From assembly GCA_025716815.1 (NCBI GenBank), contig JAIXMN010000003.1, forward strand, positions 930,001 through 994,000: a stretch of DNA of 64,000 nucleotides, given 5' to 3'. Within the stretch, counting starts at the first letter, position 1, and the number at the start of each line of letters is the position of its first letter. This DNA is from Dichotomocladium elegans (lineage: Eukaryota; Mucoromycota; Mucoromycetes; Mucorales; Lichtheimiaceae). The position numbers and the translations under genes were made by a program. Under the pieces are notes generated by a model. That model saw nothing but the letters and a program-made list of their open reading frames with translations. It was not told the origin of the DNA and did not search any database. Below are positions 44,433-55,969 of this stretch, piece after piece.

Positions 44433-47400
44433 TTCTTGCTTTAAACGAGAAGCTCGTCATATAGAGACCAAGACGCTTCCTTTTTCTACGCTGCTACACA
44501 TAACTTGGTGAATCCTCCCGGTTTCGCTCGTTGGAACACTGTGGTACATTAGGCAGAGACTTGCTGATCTTGCTGCTTCCCAATTTTTTTTCAAAAAGGG
44601 GGATAAATCTCGAGAGACACCATCCACCCCAATTTAAAATAAGGCTACATGTTTGCGCACGCATTTTAAAAAGAAAACATATATACATCCCAAGTTTATG
44701 GATGAGCCGAACCCAGATTACTTCTAAAGCGCGCCCTCAAGGAACAATTACGCCCCTTGCTAATACAGAAACTACATCGTCGTTTGTAATGACAACATGA
44801 TGTATGCTGATTAATCGGTAAGAATAAACCTATTAGATAATAGAACTGCAATCGCTGCTAAATTACAAGAACAGACCAATGTAAACATAATTGAAAGGGT
44901 GAAATTTAGAAAGGAATGCTAAAGCAATGGCGTGCTAATCAAACTGTCCCTGAAAGTATATCAATGGCAGAGGGCGATCTATCCATTGCCGGTATTATGT
45001 GTCAAGCACAGAATAAAGTCAAGTCAATACCGTAAAGATTCATACCGGGTAAAGTCATGGAAGAAAGGCTAAGGGTGGATTTGATAAGGAAGCAATCATC
45101 TGCGCAGAACCTCTGTTATTTATTGTACTGGGTGACCATGCATGACTTTCTTGTGATAGACAACGCCCCCCCCAGCAACAAGTATCGTGATGTATCATAT
45201 GATATCGTCCTTTAGAGAAGTTACATCTACAACGCTCATTGCTGCTAGTGGAGGGAGTCCGCGCTGAGACCTGCGGACTGTGTATTAAACTCCCACTGCA
45301 TCAAAGTTGCTGCCGTTATATCCGGCGTATGCCATGTTTTTATGGAGTTTTCTGTTCTTTATACATCTATGTAATTATATTCGTATTATCAATTATAAAC
45401 AAATATACATAGCCCTCTGCGCGGCAAGTTTTTTATTACCTGCTTACTGATGAGCTGTTGCAGACAAATCAGACAAGTATCCATCGACTCATCATACTGT
45501 AGTTATAGATTCTCTTTCTTCGTTTCATCCGAGAGCCTACCTAATGCTGAATGATTGGATATAGGAGTAATGCTCTTTATATCTCAGCAATTCTTAACAT
45601 ATTCATATCCATATACATACTGTGTTTTTTTCTGTAGAATTATCACAAATTGGATCATAGATTTTACCAATCACAACAGTTAACGAGATACCTATAAGAA
45701 CGAGAGACAAATCCTTCTAAATCGCTGAACTTCAAGCTATTCGATGCTTCACTGATTCGGGTGATCAGCGTCTCGCTTTCGAGAACTTATTACGTTCTAC
45801 TTTGCCGGCAAAAACGCGACTTTTAATTTTTGGAAAACGTGTATATCTTCTAGATACCGTTTACTGGGACGTATATCAGGTGTGGTTTAAAGAGTGGATA
45901 TTAATCGCGAGAGCAGGTTAAGGGATGGCCGATGGACATAAATAACGCCTGTACGTAGATCAATATACTTAGATGCGTTGCGCTGCATAGGTTATGTTTT
46001 CCACATCTCCAGTGCTTATCCAATCCATCAACGTCACAAGCAAGTGTGCCACTAAGTTGAAGAATAGTTTTCTGCGGGGATATTACTACGACAATACTAA
46101 GTCCATCCATCAGGCACTGAAGCTTCATTTCTTAAATTACGTTATATCCAACAAGGTTTAAATCTCGGTGCCAACTGGTAATGTCCAGAGACGGATCAAT
46201 AACATCAAAGCACCCTCTTTAAAAATGCACCTAGCAACATCAACTGTATTCCAACCCCTTTATATACACTATACCCACATCGAAAAGTGCAGAAGCACAG
46301 TATATCTTGGCTAAAAACTCACTAGACCGTGCGAACTAACTCATCAGACAGTATCATCACTCATGCGACAGCAGCAATAAGGCTCTATTAACGTATAAAA
46401 CGGAATACGACTCTTCTTCGGTCTCACATTCAAGCCTTCGTACGGCAATAGTATACTTTAAAGGAACTGATATTCTCCAGCGCGCAGCAAACTTTTGAAA
46501 GGATACAACTCGGCCCACCTGGGGCATTGAATTCACAACTTGACAGGTTCACAGCCTTGCCTCAAAGAAAGATGACAACCTATCGCTTACAAAAACTAGA
46601 CGAAGTGTGCTACTTGATGTTGTAGACATCACTCTAGAGCGGATACCACATGACCTTCTTAGTAGCTCGTGAAACACCGCTTACCAATTTGTTATAACGA
46701 GGCAGCTCATGATACAATAAAGAGCACCTTTATCCAGTCTCACTTACTTCCGCTCGTGATAAAACACTTGATATTTGCTAATCATTACAATGTTCCTGAG
46801 CGACTTGATGATGGCTTAGGACCCAGGTAATAAAGCTCAGTCAACGACCCTATTTGCTGCGGGATTAATATCCCTGTTTTCATTGTGCTCTTGCAACTGG
46901 AACACGAAGGTTAGGTTATCATTTCAAGTATCTTTTTGCCTCTTCTCGGCTGTACAATAGTTTACAATATAATATTCTTGCAAAAAAAAATTACGCCTGG
47001 GCTATCAGGAGCAAAACAAAGTTGTCTTTTCGCGAGAGTTTTCGTATCTTCTTCATCAGAACTAGCCATTGAGGTGCCTTCCTATTCATATCCTTTGGTG
47101 GACACGCTCATTCCTTACATATCAGACTGCATATATATCGGGGCACCGACCCAAATCCACCAAGAATCCAGCAAACAACTAACAACTACATTGTATACGA
47201 TGCAAAACAGAGAAAATCAAAGCTTTTCCGCTGTTTGCGTAATCCTTTTCTTCATGGAATAAAGTGTGTAATCCAAAGTTCTTTGCCGATCAGATAGACA
47301 CAAGCCAGATAGCATTTATTTACTATTCTCTCTTGAAATGACCCGAGTCAGAGAATTGGTTTTGTTGGAACAATTTCTCATTTTACCCATTTCGCTTAGT

Positions 47401-48022
47401 CGAAGAAATATATCTTACTTGAATTAATTCAAACCACCAACAGCGACTTATTATAGATATAAATGTATAAATACAACTTAACAAATTTCGCTATCTGTTC
47501 AGTATCATAAGCACAAAAGATATCAACAATCCCAAAACTTGAGCTTATCATGTCATGCCATTTTGCCCTCACCCGAGCAACAGGACGTGCAGTGGATGGC
47601 GTAAACAGACAATAATAAGCCGTGAAACTCGAAGGTAGTGAACTTTATCAGAGAAAAGAACGACGATTCGTAATACGAGTGTACGTCTGTATAAACCTAA
47701 CTGTCAGCGGAGTGGTCCTCATTACTAAAATTATTCTACTTTTGATATCGCGACGCAAATCACTCAGGACACTACAGGACGTAATTCCATCTCATTTACA
47801 AGGTCCACTTTCCACAACGACACAGAAACAGTGCTGGGGGGGGGCGCAACCACGTTCCCTAAATACAGCGAGGCCAAATAAAAATGTTTATAAACACGAA
47901 GACCAGAAAATCTGATCTGAATACCGATAAATATACTGATGATGGGTTTACTCCAGGGATCGTCTTTTTCATATGTGTGTGACTTATTCTCTATCATGAT
48001 CCATGGACATCTCATATGTACA
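44433..48022. other. Gene desert, AT-rich
   Basis: About 3.6 kb with frequent stops in all frames. The few open frames (44531-44800, 45901-46128, 46936-47262, 47622-47915) are short and have no recognisable similarity or splice context. No tRNA, rRNA or clear mobile element was seen. Confidence 0.5.
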
Positions 48023-51000
48023 TCAGTTGCCGGATATCAAACTAGCATCAGCAGCTCGCCTGCCACAGGTGCGGGGGTAAACCGGTTCCAACAGTCTGTT
48101 AAAAACCAGGCGTGTTCAATTAGTGCATCGTCCTCAAGCAGCCGCGATTGTACAGGTGACTAACCTCTTACGACAGCCTCATTGTAACGGTACAGGCACT
48201 GTTCTGCGAGTACTTATGAAGAACGTCTGATATACAGCGTGGAGGAAGCGCGAACGCGACGAGAAGAACGATGATTATTATAACAATACAAAGTTAGGAT
48301 GCCCGAAGTCATAGGGCATCCTAGTTTATATAGTAAAGAGTAGCGGGGTAGTAACAGTGGTATACATATAGGATCGTTGTACAGAGAAAGTAAGCGTGGT
48401 ACAGAATATCGTCGCCAGAGATGCGATCTTGATCGTAATCGTTATCCTTGTAGTATCCTGGTCGTCGGTCGATAGCGATCCGTCACTGTGGCTACTACTG
48501 CCCTCATGCCAGGATATGCGCGCCAGTGGCCAACGTGAACTCGGTACAAGGGTGCTCTGAAACACGAGGATAGTAACATCCACATCGCATAACCACACCA
48601 GTTGTCCGATATCAAACTAGCATCAGCAGTTCGCCTGCCGTGCTCTGGAGCATCACGTTGCCATGAAGAACCTGAATCGAGGTCCCGCATCGGAGACAGT
48701 CGAGCAGTATCAAAAAACCACTAAAGGTTGAGCATCTTCATGGTTGCCACAGGTGCGGGGTGAACCGGTTCCAACAGTCTGTTAAAGAACCAGGCGTGTT
48801 CAATCAGTGCATCGTCTTCAAACAGCCGCGGTTGTACAGGTAGCTAACCTCTTAAGACAGCCTCATGCCATGGATATGCGCGCCAGTGGCCAACGTGAAC
48901 TCGGTACAAGGGTGCTCTGAAACACGAGGATAGTGACATCCACATCGCGTTACCACACCAGTTGTCCGATATCAAACTAGCATCAGCAGCTCCCCTGCCG
49001 TGCTCTGGAGCATCACGTTGCCATGAAGAACCTGAATCGAGGTCCCGCATCGGAGACAGTCGAGCAGTATCAAAAAACCACTAAAGGTTGAGCATCTTCA
49101 TGGTTGCCACAGGTGCGTGGGTGAACCGGTTCCAATAGTCTGTTAAAGAACCAGGTGTGTTCAATCAGTGCATCGTCTTCAAACAGCCGCGATTGGTAAC
49201 TAACCTCTTAAGACAGCCTCATGCCATGGATATGCGCGCCAGTGGCCAACGTGAACTCGGTACAAGGGTGCTCTGAAACACGAGGATAGTAACATCCACA
49301 TCGCATAACCACACCAGTTGTCCGATATCAAACTAGCATCAGCAGCTCGCCTGCCGTGCTCTGGAGCATCACGTTGCCATGAAGAACCTGAATCGAGGTC
49401 CCGCATCGGAGACAGTCGAGCAGTATCAAAAAACCACTAAAGGTTGAGCATCTTCATGGTTGCCACAGGTGCGTGGGTGAACCGGTTCCAATAGTCTGTT
49501 AAAGAACCAGGTGTGTTCAATCAGTGCATCGTCTTCAAACAGCCGCGATTGGTAACTAACCTCTTAAGACAGCCTCATGCCATGGATATGCGCGCCAGTG
49601 GCCAACGTGAACTCGGTACAAGGGTGCTCTGAAACACGAGGATAGTAACATCCACATCGCATAACCACACCAGTTGTCCGATATCAAACTAGCATCAGCA
49701 GCTCGCCTGCCGTGCTCTGGAGCATCACGTTGCCATGAAGAACCTGAATCGAGGTCCCGCATCGGAGACAGTCGAGCAGTATCAAAAAACCACTAAAGGT
49801 TGAGCATCTTCATGGTTGCCACAGGTGCGTGGGTGAACCGGTTCCAATAGTCTGTTAAAGAACCAGGTGTGTTCAATCAGTGCATCGTCTTCAAACAGCC
49901 GCGATTGGTAACTAACCTCTTAAGACAGCCTCATGCCATGGATATGCGCGCCAGTGGCCAACGTGAACTCGGTACAAGGGTGCTCTGAAACACGAGGATA
50001 GTAACATCCACATCGCGTTACCACACCAGTTGTCCGATATCAAACTAGCATCAGCAGCTCGCCTGCCGTGCTCTGGAGCATCACGTTGCCATGAAGAACC
50101 TGAATCGAGGTCCCGCATCGGAGACAGTCGAGCAGTATCAAAAAACCACTAAAGGTTGAGCATCTTCATGGTTGCCACAGGTGCGTGGGTGAACCGGTTC
50201 CAATAGTCTGTTAAAGAACCAGGTGTGTTCAATCAGTGCATCGTCTTCAAACAGCCGCGATTGGTAACTAACCTCTTAAGACAGCCTCATGCCATGGATA
50301 TGCGCGCCAGTGGCCAACGTGAACTCGGTACAAGGGTGCTCTGAAACACGAGGATAGTAACATCCACATCGCATAACCACACCAGTTGTCCGATATCAAA
50401 CTAGCATCAGCAGCTCGCCTGCCGTGCTCTGGAGCATCACGTTGCCATGAAGAACCTGAATCGAGGTCCCGCATCGGAGACAGTCGAGCAGTATCAAAAA
50501 ACCACTAAAGGTTGAGCATCTTCATGGTTGCCACAGGTGCGTGGGTGAACCGGTTCCAATAGTCTGTTAAAGAACCAGGTGTGTTCAATCAGTGCATCGT
50601 CTTCAAACAGCCGCGATTGGTAACTAACCTCTTAAGACAGCCTCATGCCATGGATATGCGCGCCAGTGGCCAACGTGAACTCGGTACAAGGGTGCTCTGA
50701 AACACGAGGATAGTAACATCCACATCGCATAACCACACCAGTTGTCCGATATCAAACTAGCATCAGCAGCTCGCCTGCCGTGCTCTGGAGCATCACGTTG
50801 CCATGAAGAACCTGAATCGAGGTCCCGCAACAGAGACAGTCGAGCAGTATCAAAAAACCACTAAAGGTTGAGCATCTTCATGGTTGCCACAGGTGCGTGG
50901 GTGAACCGGTTCCAACAGTCTGTTAAAGAACCAGGCGTGTTCAATCAGTGCATCGTCTCCAAGCAGCCGCGATTGTACAGGTAGCTAACCTCTTAAGACA

Positions 51001-51667
51001 GCCTCATGTCATGGATATGCGCGCCAGTGGCCAACGTGAACTCGGTACAAGGGTGCTCTGAAACACGAGGATAGTGACATCCACATCGCGTTACCACACC
51101 AGTTGTCCGATATCAAACTAGCATCAGCAGCTCGCCTGCCGTGCTCTGGAGCATCACGTTGCCATGAAGAACCTGAATCGAGGTCCCGCAACAGAGACAG
51201 TCGAGCAGTATCAAAAAACCACTAAAGGTTGAGCATCTTCATGGTTGCCACAGGTGCGTGGGTGAACCGGTTCCAACAGTCTGTTAAAGAACCAGGCGTG
51301 TTCAATCAGTGCATCGTCTTCAAACAGCCGCGATTGTACAGGTAACTAACCTCTTAAGACAGCCTCATGCCATGGATATGCGCGCCAGTAGCCAACGTGA
51401 ACTCGGTACAAGGGTGCTCTGAAACACGAGGATAGTGACATCCACATCGCATAACCACACCAGTTGTCCGATATCAAACTAGCATCAGCAGCTCGCCTGC
51501 CGTGCTCTGGAGCATCACGTTGCCATGAAGAACCTGAATCGAGGTCCCGCATCGGAGACAGTCGAGCAGTATCAAAAAACCACTAAAGGTTGAGCATCTT
51601 CATGGTTGCCACAGGTGCGTGGGTGAACCGGTTCCAATAGTCTGTTAAAGAACCAGACGTGTTCAAT
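48023..51667. repeat. Tandem satellite array, unit about 356-361 bp
   Basis: A head-to-tail array of nine complete units plus a truncated leading copy. The landmark CATGGATATGCGCGCCAGTGG or a one-base variant recurs at about 48507, 48866, 49222, 49578, 49934, 50290, 50646, 51008 and 51369. Central spacing is exactly 356 bp; edge units are about 359-361 bp because they keep a few extra bases (TACAG) after CGCGATTG. Central units are nearly identical, implying recent homogenisation. The leading copy (48023-48182) lacks 109 bp relative to the unit. The array is visibly more G+C-rich than its flanks and ends abruptly near 51667. Each unit has a 68-codon minus-strand open frame, but the changes between copies are mostly non-synonymous, so it is not called coding. 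Confidence 0.97.
48183..48501. mobile_element. About 320-bp insertion in the satellite, solo-LTR-like
   Basis: A non-satellite segment interrupts a unit between two copies of CCTCAT (48177-48182 and 48502-48507), which may be a target-site duplication. It begins TGTAACGG, contains TTTATATAGTAAAG (a TATA-like box) near 48325, and has a perfect 10-bp stem TAGGATGCCC/GGGCATCCTA at 48295-48304 and 48314-48323 with a 9-nt loop. A TG start and internal TATA box fit a solo LTR, but the right end is not the usual CA, so a small non-autonomous DNA element is equally possible. Confidence 0.5.
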
Positions 51668-53040
51668 TCTTATACGATTGACTTCCCTTTTGAAAAATTC
51701 TTTACATGACTGGGCATCTAAAAGATATCTGCATTGTATATATAGTATTAGTTTAACCGGTGCCTGCTTGTTGAAATTTAATCAATATAGCACCAATTGG
51801 ATTACCCATTCAATGACGTCCAATGCTTGAAGAGATTGGCAAGGGAATGTTGCTTGTACGTGAGGTGTGTTTGTGGGAATTTTTCATCCGTTTTCCATTA
51901 GCTTGGTACTGTTAGCCAATAATATGTCGCATGACGTCCTTAAACATAACGAGGCTGAATGTTGGCGATGGCCCCACTTGCATTGCATTGTTGTTGCTGT
52001 ACTATTTAAGACCGAAGATGGCACCCTCTATGTTACTCTGATACTTCCAATCTCTGTATTAAGTTTTCCAATTATCCAGAAAACTGGTATATTCATCAGT
52101 ACTAGTTTATTACTCATTTACTTTTCCACAGATGCCTATGAAATATTCATGCTTGATTCCTCGTGGACAATCGAGAATAGACACAGCTGGTGTAGACCAG
52201 CATGGTTGCCTCACTAAATCAAATGTCCATGATGGGGTCCACCTACCTTTTAGGGTTATCATTATCATGGATATCGTTGCTCACACAGGAAGAACATATG
52301 CTTGCAGAAAAAGCCATTACTTTACCAGCCAAGGCAAGCAACAGAAACGAACTAGTATTTTGGTCAAGATCTTAGCCAACAGTCCTCATACAGTAGTGGT
52401 ACTTGTTTCAGCATCGTCAAATAAAAAAAAGAAGTCATGGATGATCCATTACCCCCTCCCCATTCCATCTTGATTTCTCGTAAATAATGGAGGTTCTGAG
52501 CGAGCTATTTCCTTTATCAAATCCATCCTTGGCATCTCTTCCATCGGTTATCCGGTATGGATCTTTATATAGACCTGCTTTTTATCCGAATCTGATACCT
52601 TTGTAGATTGGCCAATCGCATACGTACCCGATGAGCCTAGAAGAGAGGTAAAAAAGGATACCGAATCCGATGCTTCACAGAATACATTCTATCGCCGGTT
52701 TGTCGTGATCTTAGGTTTTGTATTGTCAGGCGCAACGATTACTATGAAAAAGCAAGCATCTACTTTTTCGAGCAGTTTTCTTTCTTTTTAGCTGCAGCAG
52801 AATGATCGCGATGTTCAACCTTTTGCCGGCTTCGTGCCCGGTTTCGTGCCTAGTGTGCCCTTGTTGTTGCCTCTGATGTCACTCGTGCTTTGTCTATGTC
52901 ATCGGGTCATTACAGTTCCCGGCATGCCTTTGCCGTTGCTCCTAGCGCACCACCAATCCTCCGCGATGGTTATAGCCATGTGCACACCTGGAATCACCTA
53001 GAGCTTGCTTCGGGTATTTAACCAACGCTCGTCACAAGAT
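51668..53040. other. Gene-free stretch right of the satellite
   Basis: About 1.4 kb. Open frames at 51867-52217 and 52132-52473 (+) are not supported by similarity. From about 52800 the sequence becomes less AT-rich and leads into the relic described next. Confidence 0.45.
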
Positions 53041-53320
53041 ATGGCAAGCAACGATCCAGTTCAACCAGAACAAATTCAACAACCAGCGAACCATAACCAG
53101 GCTCCCGCTTGGACCATGGAGGTCCTTCATCGTATTGAGACATTGGGAAGCTAGGTCGCCACTTGGCAGCGACCGGGCTATGGCAAATCGCCCGCCGGAC
53201 ATGGATTTTCCACCATATCTTGCCTTTGTAGACGCCCTTCCGGGATTGGAGAAAGACTTTTACAACAGCTTTCTCCCTGAAGTGGAGCACCGCCGCTTTC
53301 TGGCTGATGGTCCTTGTAAG
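53041..53320 (+). pseudogene. Possible mobile-element ORF remnant
   Basis: An ATG at 53041 opens a 37-codon frame rich in Gln, Asn and Pro (MASNDPVQPEQIQQPANHNQ) that stops at GS. After a frame change the sequence continues as DFPPYLAFVDALPGLEKDFY and EVEHRRFLADGP. The style, a polar N-terminus followed by a helical block, resembles degenerate gag-like or transposon-linked reading frames, but I did not recognise a specific family. It is broken by at least one stop or frameshift. Low confidence. Confidence 0.3.
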
Positions 53321-53836
53321 TCAACGGTTTTTGCGCAAGATCACGTCCATCAATGAAAAAGAAGCACACGGCATTCTTGTCGCTGAGGGCTCTTGTTCGT
53401 CCACTAGAGTGCCGGGAAATGCGCGCATACATTTGAAAATATTTCGTCAAGGTGTTTTCTGGGCAGCCATGTGCTCCTTCAAGTGCCAACTGTGGCCACT
53501 TTGCCGAAGTATTGCGTGAGAAAGACATTAAAAAAGGAAAGGATAAAGGCGGGATAGGAATGCTGGAGCACCCTTTTAACTAGCTCTTGTTTCGTTCGAC
53601 CCGCGTGGTTACCAAGTGAGGTGCCACGTTGTCGCAAGAAGCCATTGGCTTCAGAAGTAAACATTAAGCATGGAAATTTCCCACAGTGCACGTAGTTAGG
53701 CGTATATTTTGTGTTACTTTCTGTGGATGAATTATTGCGATGGGTTTTTCGGATTTCTGATCAAAAGTTAAGTAGTGTGGCCCGCGGCAAACAACACTGC
53801 TCGTAGCCTTTTCTGCCCACTATAACCTTCGCCTTA

Positions 53837-55969
53837 ATGACTCGACCAGAAAAAAAAATAATCAATACAGATGAGAAGTGGTGCATCAATCAAGGCGTAA
53901 ATTTGACCTTCGAGAAGTATGCAATTCGGTTCGGCTGCACGGATAAACAAAAGGCATATCGGCGCTATGCGGAAATTGTGCATCACGTCGCGGAAGGAGC
54001 TTTGAAAGAGAAGCTAGTATGCGACTTCGCAAACTGGAAAGATTCACTACAACAGCACCAGTTCTGGTTGGACCGAACGCTTGTCAAACAAAGCCTGAAA
54101 GCAAGAAAAGAAGGGGCGAATGTTTTGGGGACCAATATTCGGCGGGCTGCAGCAGATATCAAAGGGCTAGGAAAAAGAAAAGCCCAAGGTATGTTCAATT
54201 GTACCTGTCATACTGAAAATTCGGTAAACTAAAGCATCTGTTTCCGTAGGTGAAGTGGATGAAAGTGAGGACCTACGACGTAATATGTTGAACCGCGCCG
54301 AGCATGACGGGGTCTTTGTGGAGCTTCTGGGGAAATCAGTCGGAACAATCATAAAGCAGGAAGCACTCAAAATATATGGGGTATGGGCTCATGGTGATGA
54401 GTTGACACCATACGGAAGGAAGAACATGTGGTAAGTTGATAGCTTTGGAGAAAAAGATCATTCAAGTACTTATAAACATAACCACAGCCTTGGGCTCTCA
54501 TCGATTCTTGACACAATTGACACAACAGAAAATGGCCAGCGCACATTTTTTCGCAGCCATTGGGACACTGTTACTAAAAGATTTTCCGATGACTATAGCC
54601 TTAAACCATTGGCTTTGCCGGATACTGTAGCAGAGACCCTTGAAATCATCAGTGCAGTATGTGTAAATTCCCGACTTTGGTCTGTTTTGTGCTTTAAACT
54701 CTAACCTGTGTTATATCTTCAGATCTGCTTGGAATCACGTCATGCTAAGGATGCACTGGAATACATCCATCACATCTTGGCGACGCCTCTTGAGGAAAAG
54801 GAACGCAATTTGTTACGAATTCTTGAAGAAATGTAATATAGCGGTATTAGTAAAGGCAGATGGCGATTATGTATGGCCACTAACTTATTTTTCCATGTGG
54901 ATCTAAAGCCTTTTCATCCTTCAATACGATCGGGAATATGTAGCATCAAACTCCAACAACAAGCTTACTGAACAAGACTACCAAAGTAATATTTGGTCCC
55001 CCATTCTTCGCCATTTGTTGAGAAGCACGTCCAATCCAAAAATTCGTGTGAAAGCGTGAGTAATACATCACTTTTGTTGTTCCCCACCTTTTCATGTGTA
55101 AAGATTGACGAAATGTCCTGTTTGATGATAGAGGCGAATCTATTTTCCAGTATACGACGGACCAAAAGAAGCACTGTTATTCCGATAGCTCAAACGTTGT
55201 TGGCTACAAAATTGACATGCGCATCATTGCTGACGTGGATGGTGAAGAGTGTGACATCGGGGCTTGCGAAGTTGCCAAAACCGACACCGTCAAAAAGATC
55301 ATTGACGATGAAGCCAAGCTGCTAAGAGAGGGAAAAGATGTTGTTGATCATCTCGCTCGGCTTCCCCTTACAGAAGTCTGCCCTATGGGATGGGTTATCC
55401 AGATTGCCAATTGCCAGTGCCAGCTCTCGTCAATCCACTTAGCCGCTGATGGGCTATATGTCGCTATACCACAGTTCGAGCAATTAACTTTGCCAAAATG
55501 CTTCCGAGACCTGGGATGTTTGGCCGCAACTTTGAAAGCTTTGTACACAATGGAGGACAGTCTCCGCAAAATCGCTGACCTCCTGCCAGCGGCATACAAC
55601 AACAGGGAGCAGCTTGGGACTCATCTGGGACATAAGTCCTCAGTCGAAAGCAGCCGCGCTGAATGGACTCGTGGAACATTCTACTCCCCTCCAACATCCG
55701 TTCTGCCACATTTGCCTGAAGATATATTCAAACATCGCCCATCCGGCTTAATGAGCAAGCTGACGAAGGCAAAACCGGTCGATGAGCTTCCCAAGCATTT
55801 GGAAGGTATGCTCACTGATGATCTAGTCCCAGACAAGTACGGATGGGTGTATGTCCCTCAGCTTAAAAAGTATTACAACCTAAAGGCAAAAGTTCTCAAG
55901 GACGTACACCCAATTAGCGCAAAGCAAACTTCTACCATTGCATCGTCCTCATCAAGGTCCCAGCATTGA
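53837..55969 (+). CDS. Orphan protein, probably a lineage-restricted fungal family
   Basis: Intact gene of six exons: 53837-54188, 54250-54430, 54488-54656, 54723-54832, 54909-55055 and 55132-55969, giving 598 residues with every phase matching. No named domain was recognised. The N-terminal third is polar and helical (DKQKAYRRYAEIVHHVAEGA). The middle (LALPDTVAETLEIISAICLE, EYIHHILATPLEEKERNLL) reads like a scaffold. A conserved-looking core follows: NNKLTEQDYQSNIWSPILRH, then NVVGYKIDMRIIADVDGEEC, then EVAKTDTVKKIIDDEAKLL and REGKDVVDHL. Spaced Asp and Glu-Lys residues in hydrophobic strands recall nuclease-like folds, but this is speculation. Large uncharacterised families of this general appearance are, to my recollection, common in Mucoromycota. 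The tail is Ser-rich. It borders the gene desert. Confidence 0.75.

Noticed and set aside
48844..51552. A 68-codon minus-strand open frame repeated in every satellite unit, beginning MRDLDSGSSWQRDAPEHG
   Set aside because: Differences between units change residues (Tyr/Asn, Leu/Ser, Arg/Gly) rather than synonymous sites, one copy shifts frame, and there is no start context or splice support. It is a by-product of a long open stretch in a G+C-rich repeat.
48023..51667. Array of regularly spaced repeats considered as a CRISPR array
   Set aside because: Units are about 356 bp, head-to-tail with no unique spacers, and the host is a eukaryote.
53837..54232. Orphan gene considered as several broken fragments (pseudogene)
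   Set aside because: Splicing at five consensus introns gives a continuous 599-codon frame with matching phases, so it is intact.
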